Below, one piece after another: positions 1 through 9,091 of a DNA stretch of 33,619 bases; position 1 is the first letter of the stretch; each line of letters opens with the position of its first letter. The stretch is taken from assembly GCA_013298165.1 (NCBI GenBank), contig JAAFJU010000041.1:1-33619 (forward strand). The letters are read 5' to 3'. The position numbers were made by a program, and so were the translations under genes. This DNA comes from Synechococcales cyanobacterium bin31.maxbin.ball.101. GTDB lineage: Bacteria; Cyanobacteriota; Cyanobacteriia; Leptolyngbyales; Leptolyngbyaceae. Below the pieces are notes generated by a model. That model saw only the letters and a program-made list of their open reading frames with translations. It was not told the DNA's origin and did no database searches.

Positions 1-519
1 GGCTTTGGCGTTGAGGGCTTTTTGCTCTGGGGTGAGCTTGGAGGGATCGACGGGGATGAGGGGTGGTGGGGTGGCGACGGTGAGGCTGGGGCTGACTTTG
101 GGGAGTGGGGTGGCGCTGAGGGGTTGGGTGGGGCTGACTTTGGTGGGGGCGATGGTTAGGGAGGAGTTGGGGGATGGGGTGGTGGGTGATGGGGTGGGAG
201 CTTGGGGGATGGTGCTCCAGGCGATCGCAGGGAAAATGCCCAGGAGTGGGACCAGTAGCCAGGGGCGTTGTTTGAGAAATCCTTTGGCTTGGGTCTTGAG
301 GGGTTGAGGGGGAAGCTCGGGGATGGGAGGAGCGGTGAGTTCGCTGAAGGCTTGGGCGATCGTTTCGTCGGAGGGATAGTCGGCTTCGGGGAGTTGGGCG
401 GGGGCGACTGGCTCGACTGGACTGGACTCAAGAGACTCACGATCGGACGATTCTTCGAGGCGGTTTTGCATCGAATCGTGGATCGTTTTTTTGAAAGGAT
501 TCTGTTGGAGCCAGGTCAT
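1..519 (-). CDS. Membrane-anchored Pro/Ser/Thr-rich protein, N-terminal part (cut by left edge)
   Basis: The reading frame is open from an ATG at 519-517 to the left edge: 173 codons with no stop, so the C-terminus lies outside the window. Residues 1-80 are polar and acidic (cytoplasmic side). A single hydrophobic segment follows at about 86-104 (starting RPWLLVPLLG). A long linker rich in Pro, Ser and Thr then runs to the edge and ends in KLTPEQKALNAKA. This is the plan of a type II membrane protein whose periplasmic domain is off-window. The family cannot be named from this part. It lies 198 bp downstream of the histidine kinase on the same strand; co-transcription is possible but not shown. 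Frames on the other strand here are low-complexity shadows of the proline-rich linker. Confidence 0.6.
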   Translation of the reverse strand, partial: MTWLQQNPFKKTIHDSMQNRLEESSDRESLESSPVEPVAPAQLPEADYPSDETIAQAFSELTAPPIPELPPQPLKTQAKGFLKQRPWLLVPLLGIFPAIAWSTIPQAPTPSPTTPSPNSSLTIAPTKVSPTQPLSATPLPKVSPSLTVATPPPLIPVDPSKLTPEQKALNAKA

Positions 520-717
520 GGGACGTTACGATCGGGAGGACTGGAGGAGAGACTTGAAAGAGAGACAGAAATCAGTGTATCGGATTCTGTTGGGGATACC
601 CGGATCGGATTGGCGAACGGTGGTCCGATCGGTTTCCGTTCAGTTTCATTATTCACGGGACATCATGGGAAATCCTGACATTATTCCAAAATGTCCGATC
701 GCACGTCCTTCAAAGAC

Positions 718-2943
718 TTAATACATCGCTCCTACTGCTTGGCGAATCGGAATCTCGATCGTAAACTGACTGCCTTCTCCGATCGTTGATTCACAGGACA
801 GCTTCCCGTGATGTTTTTCTTGGATAATTTGATAACTGATGGACAGTCCTAAGCCCGTGCCTTTGCCCACTGTTTTCGTCGTGAAAAATGGATCGAAAAT
901 GCGGGATTGGACCTCAAATGGAATCCCGTCTCCTGTATCGCGGACGCAGACTCTCACCCAGTCTGGGTCAATCTGTTCCGTCACGATCGTAATTTGCTTC
1001 ATCTCTAACTTAGCGGGAGATTCTTCAAGAGCATCGATCGCATTACTCAATAGATTCATTAAGACCTGATTGAATTGACCTGCATAACAGTCTACCAATG
1101 GCAGTTCCCCATAGGATTTAATGATGTGGATGGGAGATTGTGCTTTGGATTCTTGTAGACGATGCTGGAGGACTAACAGCGTACTATCAATGCCCTCATG
1201 GAGATTGACGGATTTGAACTCCGCTTCGTCGAGGCGCGAGAAGTTGCGGAGGGACAGGACAATCTCCCGAATCCGATCGGTGCCCACTTTCATCGATCGC
1301 ATGATCTTTCCGAGATCCTCTTGAAGGAATTCAAGATCCACCGATTCAATTTGTTCCTGTAGAGCCAGTGGAGGCTGCGGGAAATGGTCCTCATAGGCTG
1401 CTACCAAGCTCAACAAGTCTTGGGTGTATTCATCCACATGCTTGAGATTGCCATGAATAAAATTGACCGGATTATTAATCTCGTGGGCGACGCCCGCGAC
1501 CATTTGACCCAATGCCGACATTTTTTCAGCCTGAATCATTTGGGCTTGAGTTTGGTTAAGATCGCTGAGAGCCGTCTTCAGTTGGACATTTTTGGCGCTG
1601 ATTTCCTGGGTCCGATCGCGCACTCGATCTTCCAGTTCTAAATTGCTTTGTGCTAGGGCTGCAAATGAATTTCGTAATTGTCTGGCCATTTCGTTAAAGG
1701 ACTGACCGACGCTATTTAATTCTCGGATTCGACTACGACCAATCTGTCTGTCCAATTTACCCGTGGCGATCGCTTGGGTCGCTTGGGTCAGATCGGCGAT
1801 CGGACGGGTAATCCAACGCGAAGTAAATAGCCCCAAGATCAATGCCCCCACCAATGCGGCAAAGCATAGCCCGATCGTCATTCGTGTATTCACATGAATC
1901 TGTTCCATAAACTCCGACTCTGGCACCACCACCACAATCAACCAATCCAAGCCATACGGGTCTTTCCAGGGCGTGATATTGACATACTGCACCTGACCTT
2001 CGATCGTTGATTTAAAGCTTGCTGCGCGTTGAATTGACTGGAGGTTGGTGAATTGGGTTTGAATGCTTTGATGGATCGATCGGAGAATGGGGTCGGGACT
2101 ATTGGTTATGCTATATCGTTTGATTTTGTTTTGCTCTTTATCTTTAAAGGTGACAGGCTGCTGGGCTGAATTAGCAATCAATGTGCCATTGCGCTCTAGG
2201 ACATAGGCTTTGCCTGAGGTGCCGATCGTGGTTTCGTGCAGTACTCGACTAATATCAGACAGCAGTAAATCCGTGCCCAAAACGCCCATCAGCCGCTTAT
2301 TTTTGTCATAGATCGGGGTGTTAGCCGAGGCTGCTACATAGTTCTCATAGCCCTCCGCCACATACACCCGACTCCAAATCGGCTTCCCCGCCTTTACGGT
2401 CTCCTGGTACCAACTATCTTTTGTGGCATTGTAAGAGGCCGAATCCACGAGTGTTGTCAGGTTTCCTTGGGCGTCCGTGGCGTAGGTATAGTCTTGGGAT
2501 TGGTTTTTGGGATGCAGTGTTGTCACAATTCCCTGGCCTTGTAACCACCGCCCAGCCCCGCTTCCCGTTTGGTCTGGTAATGAATACCCCATGTAACTAA
2601 TCTGAGGAAAGACCTGTGATTGCTTCCAAAAATAGCGTCCTGAGGCTTTGATGTCTTTGAGATTGATCAATCCTCGTTCGATCGCGTCTCGATTGAGTTC
2701 ATTGATTTGGTGTGGCGTTGCTAGAAAGTGATCGAGATGTTGGTCAATGCGATTGGCAGTTTCTTGTTCTAGTTTTTGAGCTAGGTCATCGATCGCATGT
2801 TGACCATTGTTGACAGAGAGATATCCCACCAATCCCGCAGCGGCAAAAATTTGCAGCACAAAAGGAACCACTAAAATGACGGGTAGAGAGATTCCGAGTG
2901 GGGTCCGTGGGGTCCGACGATTTGAGCGCATTGCATCGTTCAT
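718..2943 (-). CDS. Sensor histidine kinase (dCache - HAMP - HisKA - HATPase)
   Basis: A 741-residue membrane sensor kinase. It has a first membrane helix at about 17-44, then a ~300-residue extracytoplasmic sensor with dCache features (for example GVLGTDLLLSDIS and YVAASANTPIYD). The second membrane helix is near 352-376. A HAMP domain follows (ITRPIADLTQATQAIATG), then a coiled coil ending in a HisKA box. The phospho-acceptor His is in VAHEINNP, near residue 487. The HATPase domain shows the N box (LMNLLSNAIDAL), G1 (DTGDGIP) and G2 (GKGTGLGLS). All catalytic motifs are present. Cache sensors usually bind small molecules such as amino acids or organic acids; the ligand here is unknown. No response regulator is adjacent in the window, so it is an orphan kinase here. 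The ATG at 2943 fits the short basic N-terminus before helix 1. Confidence 0.93.
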   Translation of the reverse strand: MNDAMRSNRRTPRTPLGISLPVILVVPFVLQIFAAAGLVGYLSVNNGQHAIDDLAQKLEQETANRIDQHLDHFLATPHQINELNRDAIERGLINLKDIKASGRYFWKQSQVFPQISYMGYSLPDQTGSGAGRWLQGQGIVTTLHPKNQSQDYTYATDAQGNLTTLVDSASYNATKDSWYQETVKAGKPIWSRVYVAEGYENYVAASANTPIYDKNKRLMGVLGTDLLLSDISRVLHETTIGTSGKAYVLERNGTLIANSAQQPVTFKDKEQNKIKRYSITNSPDPILRSIHQSIQTQFTNLQSIQRAASFKSTIEGQVQYVNITPWKDPYGLDWLIVVVVPESEFMEQIHVNTRMTIGLCFAALVGALILGLFTSRWITRPIADLTQATQAIATGKLDRQIGRSRIRELNSVGQSFNEMARQLRNSFAALAQSNLELEDRVRDRTQEISAKNVQLKTALSDLNQTQAQMIQAEKMSALGQMVAGVAHEINNPVNFIHGNLKHVDEYTQDLLSLVAAYEDHFPQPPLALQEQIESVDLEFLQEDLGKIMRSMKVGTDRIREIVLSLRNFSRLDEAEFKSVNLHEGIDSTLLVLQHRLQESKAQSPIHIIKSYGELPLVDCYAGQFNQVLMNLLSNAIDALEESPAKLEMKQITIVTEQIDPDWVRVCVRDTGDGIPFEVQSRIFDPFFTTKTVGKGTGLGLSISYQIIQEKHHGKLSCESTIGEGSQFTIEIPIRQAVGAMY

Positions 2944-3058
2944 TTTAGGTCGGCCTATTGTTCCCTAACTGGATGGAATTTCACATTTTCTTTCTAATTC
3001 GTTACTTCATGACTTAATCCTCACTTGGTCTACAGGCGTGTTGTCGATAGGAATCATT

Positions 3059-3109
3059 GTTCTGGTCTGATTCAGGTTCTGGTCTGATTCGGGTTCTGGT
3101 CTGATTCAG
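3059..3109. repeat. Three tandem copies of a 17-bp unit
   Basis: Three head-to-tail copies of GTTCTGGTCTGATTCAG (the middle copy has one A to G change) at 3059-3075, 3076-3092 and 3093-3109. They lie between the histidine kinase and the divergent ATPase gene, so they are in the 5' region of both. This type of short tandem repeat is common in filamentous cyanobacteria. No function is evident. Confidence 0.9.
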
Positions 3110-3156
3110 AAATTAGGCTTCTAGTTCTGAAAAATTGAGCTACACTAAACCACTGC

Positions 3157-4545
3157 ATGACATCACCGCACCGTCCGCCTTTACGAGGAATTCCCTTGAG
3201 CGCGATCGCCCCTCCCCAGCTAAAACTCCCGAAACGAATTTCCACCGCCCTACTCAATGCCCTTGCCTCTGGCGTTGTGCCCCGGACAGGTGTGGAACAT
3301 CTCAGCGTCGGTCGTGATGCTGAACTTGCGACCCTGCAACAGGACTTGGATCACGTCGCAGCGGGGGGCGGGGCGTTTCGTCTGGTGATCGGGCGTTATG
3401 GAGCCGGGAAAAGCTTTTTGTTGCAGTCGATTCGATCGCAGGCCATGGAGCAGGGCTTTGTGGTGGCGGATGCGGATATTACGCCAGAGCGGCGGCTGGT
3501 GGGTTCCAATGGTGAAGCGCGGGCGACCTATCGGGAGTTGCTTCATAATCTTGCAACCAAAAGCCGTCCGGATGGTGGGGCGTTGCCGATTATTTTAGAA
3601 CGGTGGATTGCGGGTATTCAATCTCAAGTGATCGCAGAAAGTGAAAAGACACCTCAAGATGAGGGGTTTGATCTCTTAGTTGAAGACAAGATCCGATCGG
3701 TGATCCAAACGATCGCAGATCTAGTCAACGGGTTTGAATTTTCCAATGTGATCATTGCCTATTGGAAAGCTTATCGAGCCGATGACGATCGGACCAAGGA
3801 ATCGGTACTGCGCTGGTTACGGGGTGAGTTTTCGACGAAGACGGAGTCTAGACAGGCGATCGGGGTGCGCGTCATTATTGATGATGACAGTTGGTATGAC
3901 TATATTAAATTGATTGGTAAGTTTGTGGCGGATATTGGCTATAAGGGACTGCTGATCATTTTAGATGAAGCGATTCATTTAACCAAAATCACCACCAGCA
4001 TTTCGAGACAAAACAATTACGACAAATTGCTGGCAATGTTCAATGACACGTTGCAAGGTCGAGTGAATCATTTAGGCATCTTCATTGGTGGCACTCCGCA
4101 ATTCCTTGAAGATCCGCGTCGGGGTCTATTCAGTGACCCCGCATGGCAACGCCGGACGCAACAAAACCGTTTGCTTTCGACGGCCAATGTGACGGATTCG
4201 ATCGCGCCTGTAGTGCGGCTGGAGCCGTTGAGTGATGAGAGTTTGCTGGGGTTGATGGAGCGGCTTGGGAGCATTCATCAATGTCACTATGGCTATGAAA
4301 AGCGATTAAACAAATCGGAGTTGCAGCAGGTGTTGCAGGTGATGCGATCGCGCATTGGTGGCGGCACGGGATCTGCATCATTGCTGACGCCTGGAGAATT
4401 GGTTCGCGACTTTACAGGGGTATTGAATGTGCTGCAACAAAACCCGACGATCGCTCTAGATGCAGTGCTTCAGCAGGAACCTGTGGTGGCGCGATCGGCT
4501 GGGGCTGAAGCGGTTTCGGCGGAGTTTGCGGAGTTTACGCTGTAG
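3157..4545 (+). CDS. P-loop ATPase of the BrxC/BrxD (DUF2791) type, solitary
   Basis: 462 residues. Walker A is GRYGAGKS at about 79-86 and Walker B is GLLIILDEA at about 264-272. The family-like N-terminal segment (RISTALLNALASGVVPRTG, then HLSVGR) and the phrase ITPERRL after the P-loop match my memory of the DUF2791/BrxD ATP-binding family. That family occurs in BREX phage-defence loci and in other clusters, for instance with TerB-like proteins. No BREX partner (PglX methylase, PglZ phosphatase, BrxL, helicase) is present in this window, so a defence role is not supported by context. It may work alone or with distant partners. The chosen ATG leaves about 26 residues before the conserved block. 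No clear ribosome-binding site precedes it, so a later start is possible. It is divergent from the histidine kinase. Confidence 0.75.
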   Translation: MTSPHRPPLRGIPLSAIAPPQLKLPKRISTALLNALASGVVPRTGVEHLSVGRDAELATLQQDLDHVAAGGGAFRLVIGRYGAGKSFLLQSIRSQAMEQGFVVADADITPERRLVGSNGEARATYRELLHNLATKSRPDGGALPIILERWIAGIQSQVIAESEKTPQDEGFDLLVEDKIRSVIQTIADLVNGFEFSNVIIAYWKAYRADDDRTKESVLRWLRGEFSTKTESRQAIGVRVIIDDDSWYDYIKLIGKFVADIGYKGLLIILDEAIHLTKITTSISRQNNYDKLLAMFNDTLQGRVNHLGIFIGGTPQFLEDPRRGLFSDPAWQRRTQQNRLLSTANVTDSIAPVVRLEPLSDESLLGLMERLGSIHQCHYGYEKRLNKSELQQVLQVMRSRIGGGTGSASLLTPGELVRDFTGVLNVLQQNPTIALDAVLQQEPVVARSAGAEAVSAEFAEFTL

Positions 4546-4554
4546 CGATCGGGT

Positions 4555-4686
4555 TTAGCTGGGTGATGGGATTCTGCTGTTGGTAAACCGCATTCGTCCA
4601 TGAAGAATGACTTCGGAATCCGGGTGATAGTCGATGGTCCACGACCGATCGTAGGTCATCGCCGTTCCAAAGTCTTGCTGATGCAT
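4555..4686 (-). CDS. Small hypothetical ORF (43 aa), uncertain
   Basis: A 43-codon frame on the minus strand starts at ATG 4686 and ends at TAA 4555 (begins MHQQDFGTAMTYDRSW, ends TNSRIPSPS). It lies just downstream of the toxin gene, after the palindrome at 4695-4729, and tail to tail with the ATPase gene. The composition looks protein-like (acidic and aromatic residues, no low complexity), so it could be a short gene or a degraded fragment of a larger one. I do not recognise a family, and no ribosome-binding site is evident. Confidence 0.25.
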   Translation of the reverse strand: MHQQDFGTAMTYDRSWTIDYHPDSEVILHGRMRFTNSRIPSPS

Positions 4687-4694
4687 TGTAAGAA

Positions 4695-4729
4695 ATATCG
4701 CAAACACATTGCTAATGTGTTTGCGATAT
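4695..4729. terminator. Perfect 16-bp palindrome with 3-nt loop after the toxin gene
   Basis: ATATCGCAAACACATT (4695-4710), loop GCT, then the exact reverse complement at 4714-4729. It starts five bases beyond the toxin stop codon, so it probably ends or stabilises the toxin-antitoxin mRNA. There is no real U-run on either side, so it may instead act as a 3' stability hairpin or be a small mobile palindrome. Confidence 0.6.
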
Positions 4730-4733
4730 CCAG

Positions 4734-5021
4734 CTAGAAAAGTGCCGTGAGATCACGATCGCCTCTTACGACCCGTGCGATCGTAACGGCTTCATCGGTG
4801 ACTTGATAGAAAATGATATAGCGATCGAGCAAGATGCCACGGAGTCCAGGGTCTAAATCAGCGTAGGATTTTCCAATCCATGGAAAACTCACAAGATATC
4901 GGCATTTCTGAGTAAACTTTTTTAGGAACTGTTCTCCAGAATCAAATCCTCGATCGCTTAAGTAATCGACAATTTCTTCCAAGTCATAGCTTGCTGTCCG
5001 AGCGATTTCGTACCGTCTCAT
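4734..5021 (-). CDS. RelE/ParE-superfamily toxin
   Basis: A 95-residue basic protein with the ParE layout: an N-terminal strand (YEIARTASYDLEEIVDYL), two helices, FPWIGKSYADLDPGLRGILLDRYIIFYQV, and a final VTIARVVRGDRDL strand. The hydrophobic strands and the C-terminal arginine motif are typical of the ParE branch, which poisons DNA gyrase; RelE-type mRNA cleavage is the alternative. Its ATG overlaps the antitoxin stop by four bases (ATGA), so the two are translationally coupled, as expected for a type II module. The length is normal and the frame intact, so it is probably functional. Confidence 0.85.
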   Translation of the reverse strand: MRRYEIARTASYDLEEIVDYLSDRGFDSGEQFLKKFTQKCRYLVSFPWIGKSYADLDPGLRGILLDRYIIFYQVTDEAVTIARVVRGDRDLTALF

Positions 5022-5287
5022 AGAGATTGTGTGCGTTTCTGTGCAAGTCGTTGTTGAAGCCGATCGATGACCATTTCACCATCTAGGACATCTCCACGGG
5101 CAATATCATCTAAACCGACACGAACCTTGATCCGTGCTGCTTCTAACCAGACTGGATCATGGGCTTCTCTCGAACTTGCCATCATCTCTAAGGCGATCGC
5201 AATAACTTCTTCAGGACTTGAGAACTGACCGCTTTCGAGTTGGGTCTGGACAAAATCAGTTTGGTCAACAGTTAGCAGGATATTCAT
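5018..5287 (-). CDS. ParD-like antitoxin
   Basis: 89 residues. The N-terminus (MNILLTVDQTDFVQTQLESGQFSSPEEVIAIALEMM in two parts) has the ribbon-helix-helix pattern of ParD/CopG antitoxins: a short strand, then helices with the spacing 'F...QLESGQFSSPEEVIA'. The C-terminal half is charged and likely disordered until it wraps the toxin. It is the first gene of the two-gene operon, overlaps the toxin by four bases, and probably represses its own promoter with the toxin as co-repressor. No operator was recognised in the 240 bp upstream. Confidence 0.82.
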   Translation of the reverse strand: MNILLTVDQTDFVQTQLESGQFSSPEEVIAIALEMMASSREAHDPVWLEAARIKVRVGLDDIARGDVLDGEMVIDRLQQRLAQKRTQSL

Positions 5288-5530
5288 GGTGGAAATCTCG
5301 CTGATTGATTGCTTTGACGATGGTTGCCACTACTTTACCACGATCGCATATCACCGAATCGCACGTTCGACCTTCATCATTCTCAATTGCCCCAACCGTT
5401 TTCTATAAATTTTTCCGAAGAAATTTCAAACTCTCTTTAGACGTTTCATGAACCACACCTGGGTTCGCTGCATAAGTCAAAAAAATGCGTCATAGTGATA
5501 AGCATCCTGATGTTCCCTAGGGTTTCTAGT

Positions 5531-5761
5531 ATGCATACCGATCGTAGCCCCAACGCCCCTGACCTCAGACCTTTCCCTTGGAGAATGCTGCTCACATTAG
5601 TCATTGGGATTCCAGCAGCGGTCTTCGGGTTGCTGGTAGGTGGGTTCGGATTGTTATTTTTAGTCTTTGGTGGAATGGATTGTGGAGGTGGTGGTTCTTC
5701 TAGTTCAGCCCCTCAACAACAACCAATCGCCAAACCCGCTCAACCGACCTCGCCCCGATGA
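5531..5761 (+). CDS. Small single-pass membrane protein, hypothetical
   Basis: 76 residues from the ATG at 5531 (MHTDRSPNAPDLRPF...). A strongly hydrophobic segment (about residues 20-46, LLTLVIGIPAAVFGLLVGGF) is followed by DCGGGGSSSSAPQQQP and a short Pro-rich tail. An ATG at 5510 or GTG at 5495 in the same frame would add up to 12 residues; no ribosome-binding site separates them. It lies 70 bp upstream of the rhodanese gene on the same strand and may be co-transcribed. I do not recognise a family. Confidence 0.5.
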   Translation: MHTDRSPNAPDLRPFPWRMLLTLVIGIPAAVFGLLVGGFGLLFLVFGGMDCGGGGSSSSAPQQQPIAKPAQPTSPR

Positions 5762-5831
5762 CCGTTGACGACGCCTCTCTTGGCCCGATCGCAGACCATC
5801 GTAATCCCATCCCCGTTGATGAGTCAGCCCT

Positions 5832-6350
5832 ATGAAACTTACCTCCCGCACGATCGCCTTGAGTATCCTTGGACTAACGGCCACCAGCGCCGCCCTCACC
5901 AGCACCGCACTTTTTTATCCCCCCTTTCTAAAACCCTTAATCGCCCTAGGACTCCCGACAAAACCATTGAACTCGGTGCCCTTCCTAGGCAATGCCATCC
6001 TCGCCGCCCAAGCGCCTCAAATTACCGCCACCGATCTCAAAGCGCTGAAGGAGCGTGAAGACATTTTGTTGATCGATGTGCGAACCACGGCTGAATTCGA
6101 TCGCAGTCACATTCCCGGTGCCATTCATATTCCCCTTCGCGATATTGAAGACGGATCTGGCATCAAAACCATTCAAGCACTGCAACAAAAGCAATCTAAA
6201 AAGATTGTCACCTACTGTCATTCCGGGGGGCGTTCCCATCGGGCGATCGATCGTCTCACAAAATCCGGCATCACCGCTACCAACCTCACAGGTGGCATTG
6301 TCAAATGGCGCGACACCGTAGACCCAGATTTAAAACTTCCCGCCTCCTAA
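5832..6350 (+). CDS. Membrane-anchored rhodanese-domain protein
   Basis: 172 residues. Residues 5-35 form a hydrophobic signal or anchor segment, so the domain probably faces the periplasm or lumen. The rhodanese domain (about 63-168) shows LIDVRTTAEFDRSHIPGAIHIPL and the active loop YCHSGGRSHRAI with the catalytic Cys, then LTGGIVKWRD near the end. Such proteins transfer or bind sulfane sulfur; the substrate is not predictable. The next gene begins 12 bases after the stop, so the two are likely one operon. Confidence 0.9.
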   Translation: MKLTSRTIALSILGLTATSAALTSTALFYPPFLKPLIALGLPTKPLNSVPFLGNAILAAQAPQITATDLKALKEREDILLIDVRTTAEFDRSHIPGAIHIPLRDIEDGSGIKTIQALQQKQSKKIVTYCHSGGRSHRAIDRLTKSGITATNLTGGIVKWRDTVDPDLKLPAS

Positions 6351-6362
6351 CCGATTCAATTT

Positions 6363-7070
6363 ATGCTCATTCCACCCAAAACGATCGTTATTGGATTTGG
6401 GTTGGTTCTGTTTGGCGTTTTAGAATACCTGATGCCATTCTTCGAGCCATCCCGCAAACCGCTTCGCAATCTCAGCCTTAATTTTGGTCTAGGTCTGTTC
6501 AATGCGATCGTCATTAGCAGCACGATTCTTTTGTTATTAAATGCAGGCTGGGAAATCCGATCGGCCCATCCTGAATGGATTGGATTAGGGGCATTGCCAG
6601 AACCGATCGCATTGATTACATCATTTTTGCTTTTAGACTTATATCTCTATCTGTGGCATCGCGCCATGCATCGCTGGGGCTGGGGGATTCATCGTTTGCA
6701 CCACACCGATCGGCATCTCAATTTATCCACCGCCTATCGATTCAATCCGATCGAGGTTTTGCTATCCCAACTTTTACGAGTGATGCTAATTGCATTGTTT
6801 GGAATAACGCCAATTCAATTGCTAATCTATGAAAGCTGTTTTAGCCTCAGTTTGATTTTTCACCATAGCAATTGGTCATTACCTCAACGCCTCGATCGGC
6901 TCCTCAGCTCCCTCATCATCACCCCAAACCTCCACCGTCTGCACCACAGCCAATCCACTGATGCCCACCCCTGCAACTTCTCCAGCCTCCTCACCCTGTG
7001 GGATTTTCTAGGCCACACCCACCACTACCCAAGGTACCCGAAGTCTCTCCGTTCAGGCACCCGATCGTAA
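6363..7070 (+). CDS. Fatty acid hydroxylase / sterol desaturase family membrane protein
   Basis: 235 residues with several membrane helices (about 5-25, 37-60, 80-100, 135-165). It carries the histidine clusters of the di-iron hydroxylase superfamily: WHRAMHR, HRLHHTDRH, HHSNW and HRLHHSQ. These bind two irons and hydroxylate or desaturate a lipid or carotenoid-like substrate in the membrane. The spacing matches the PF04116 family. The substrate is unknown; cyanobacterial relatives are mostly uncharacterised. It starts 12 bases after the rhodanese gene, and its tail is only 4 bases from the convergent membrane-protein gene, with no room for a terminator. Confidence 0.9.
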   Translation: MLIPPKTIVIGFGLVLFGVLEYLMPFFEPSRKPLRNLSLNFGLGLFNAIVISSTILLLLNAGWEIRSAHPEWIGLGALPEPIALITSFLLLDLYLYLWHRAMHRWGWGIHRLHHTDRHLNLSTAYRFNPIEVLLSQLLRVMLIALFGITPIQLLIYESCFSLSLIFHHSNWSLPQRLDRLLSSLIITPNLHRLHHSQSTDAHPCNFSSLLTLWDFLGHTHHYPRYPKSLRSGTRS

Positions 7071-7074
7071 TCCC

Positions 7075-7698
7075 TCAGCACTCTGCCGCCTGAAAAATAT
7101 ACCAATTTCCCCAAATCCGATCGTAACTCCGCTCAGAAACAAAGCCATAGGGCATTCTTTCTTTTTTCAGATTGGGGCGGTAGGAGAGACCGTAGTTTGA
7201 GGTGGCTCCGCTCCAGGTCGATAAAAGCTGAAAGTGAACGCCCTCTTTCCCGTTTTTAGAGGGATACGTCACAGACTGAATGCGAAACAATCCCACATGA
7301 TTTCCGGATTGAACGGCATCCGGGACGATCGCCCGCTGAAACTGTGGATAAGAAACCACAAACGCAAGCTTCGTCGGCACATGAACGCTGATTGCAAAAC
7401 AGGTGACGATTACCATCAACACTGAAATCAGTGGCAAATAGACGCGCTTTGTCCAAAACTTAACCTTACGACGAACTAGTTGTACAACAGTCCAGCAGAA
7501 CCATCCGATCGTTAAAAGGATTAGGCTGATAATTACGATCGCGATCGCAACTAGGATTACACCTGGCGCTTCAAGCAATAGAGTAATCACCTTCCCCGGA
7601 ACGATATCCACGAGCAATAGCAACACACAAAGCGTTCCAATAAAAAACGGCGACCACAGCAAATTAAGAGACGGAAGAGAATTGAATTTAGCGTTCAT
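7075..7698 (-). CDS. Hypothetical membrane protein with C-terminal soluble domain
   Basis: 207 residues. There are three or four hydrophobic helices in the N-terminal half (about 14-30, 40-70, 85-103), then a ~95-residue soluble part ending WGNWYIFQAAEC. The soluble part contains GLFRIQSVTYPSKNGKEGVHF and YDRIWGNWYIF and is probably extracytoplasmic. I do not recognise the family. The frame is intact with a clear ATG at 7698. It is convergent with the hydroxylase gene. Confidence 0.6.
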   Translation of the reverse strand: MNAKFNSLPSLNLLWSPFFIGTLCVLLLLVDIVPGKVITLLLEAPGVILVAIAIVIISLILLTIGWFCWTVVQLVRRKVKFWTKRVYLPLISVLMVIVTCFAISVHVPTKLAFVVSYPQFQRAIVPDAVQSGNHVGLFRIQSVTYPSKNGKEGVHFQLLSTWSGATSNYGLSYRPNLKKERMPYGFVSERSYDRIWGNWYIFQAAEC

Positions 7699-7773
7699 AA
7701 AACCTCAAGAGACTTTTTTCAATGCTTCATCCTAATGCTTCAAACTTATGCGTGACTTCCAAAAATAGCCGCT

Positions 7774-7809
7774 AAAAAAGCCCTGAATCTTAGACTCAGG
7801 GCTTTTTTT
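7774..7809 (-). terminator. Rho-independent terminator of hetR
   Basis: The stem GCCCTGA / TCAGGGC is flanked by A6 on the left and T7 on the right, with the loop ATCTTAGAC. Read on the minus strand it lies 15 bases beyond the hetR stop and ends in a U-run. The symmetry means it could stop transcription in either direction. Confidence 0.9.
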
Positions 7810-7823
7810 AAGACCAATTAATT

Positions 7824-9091
<1,268 letters not shown>

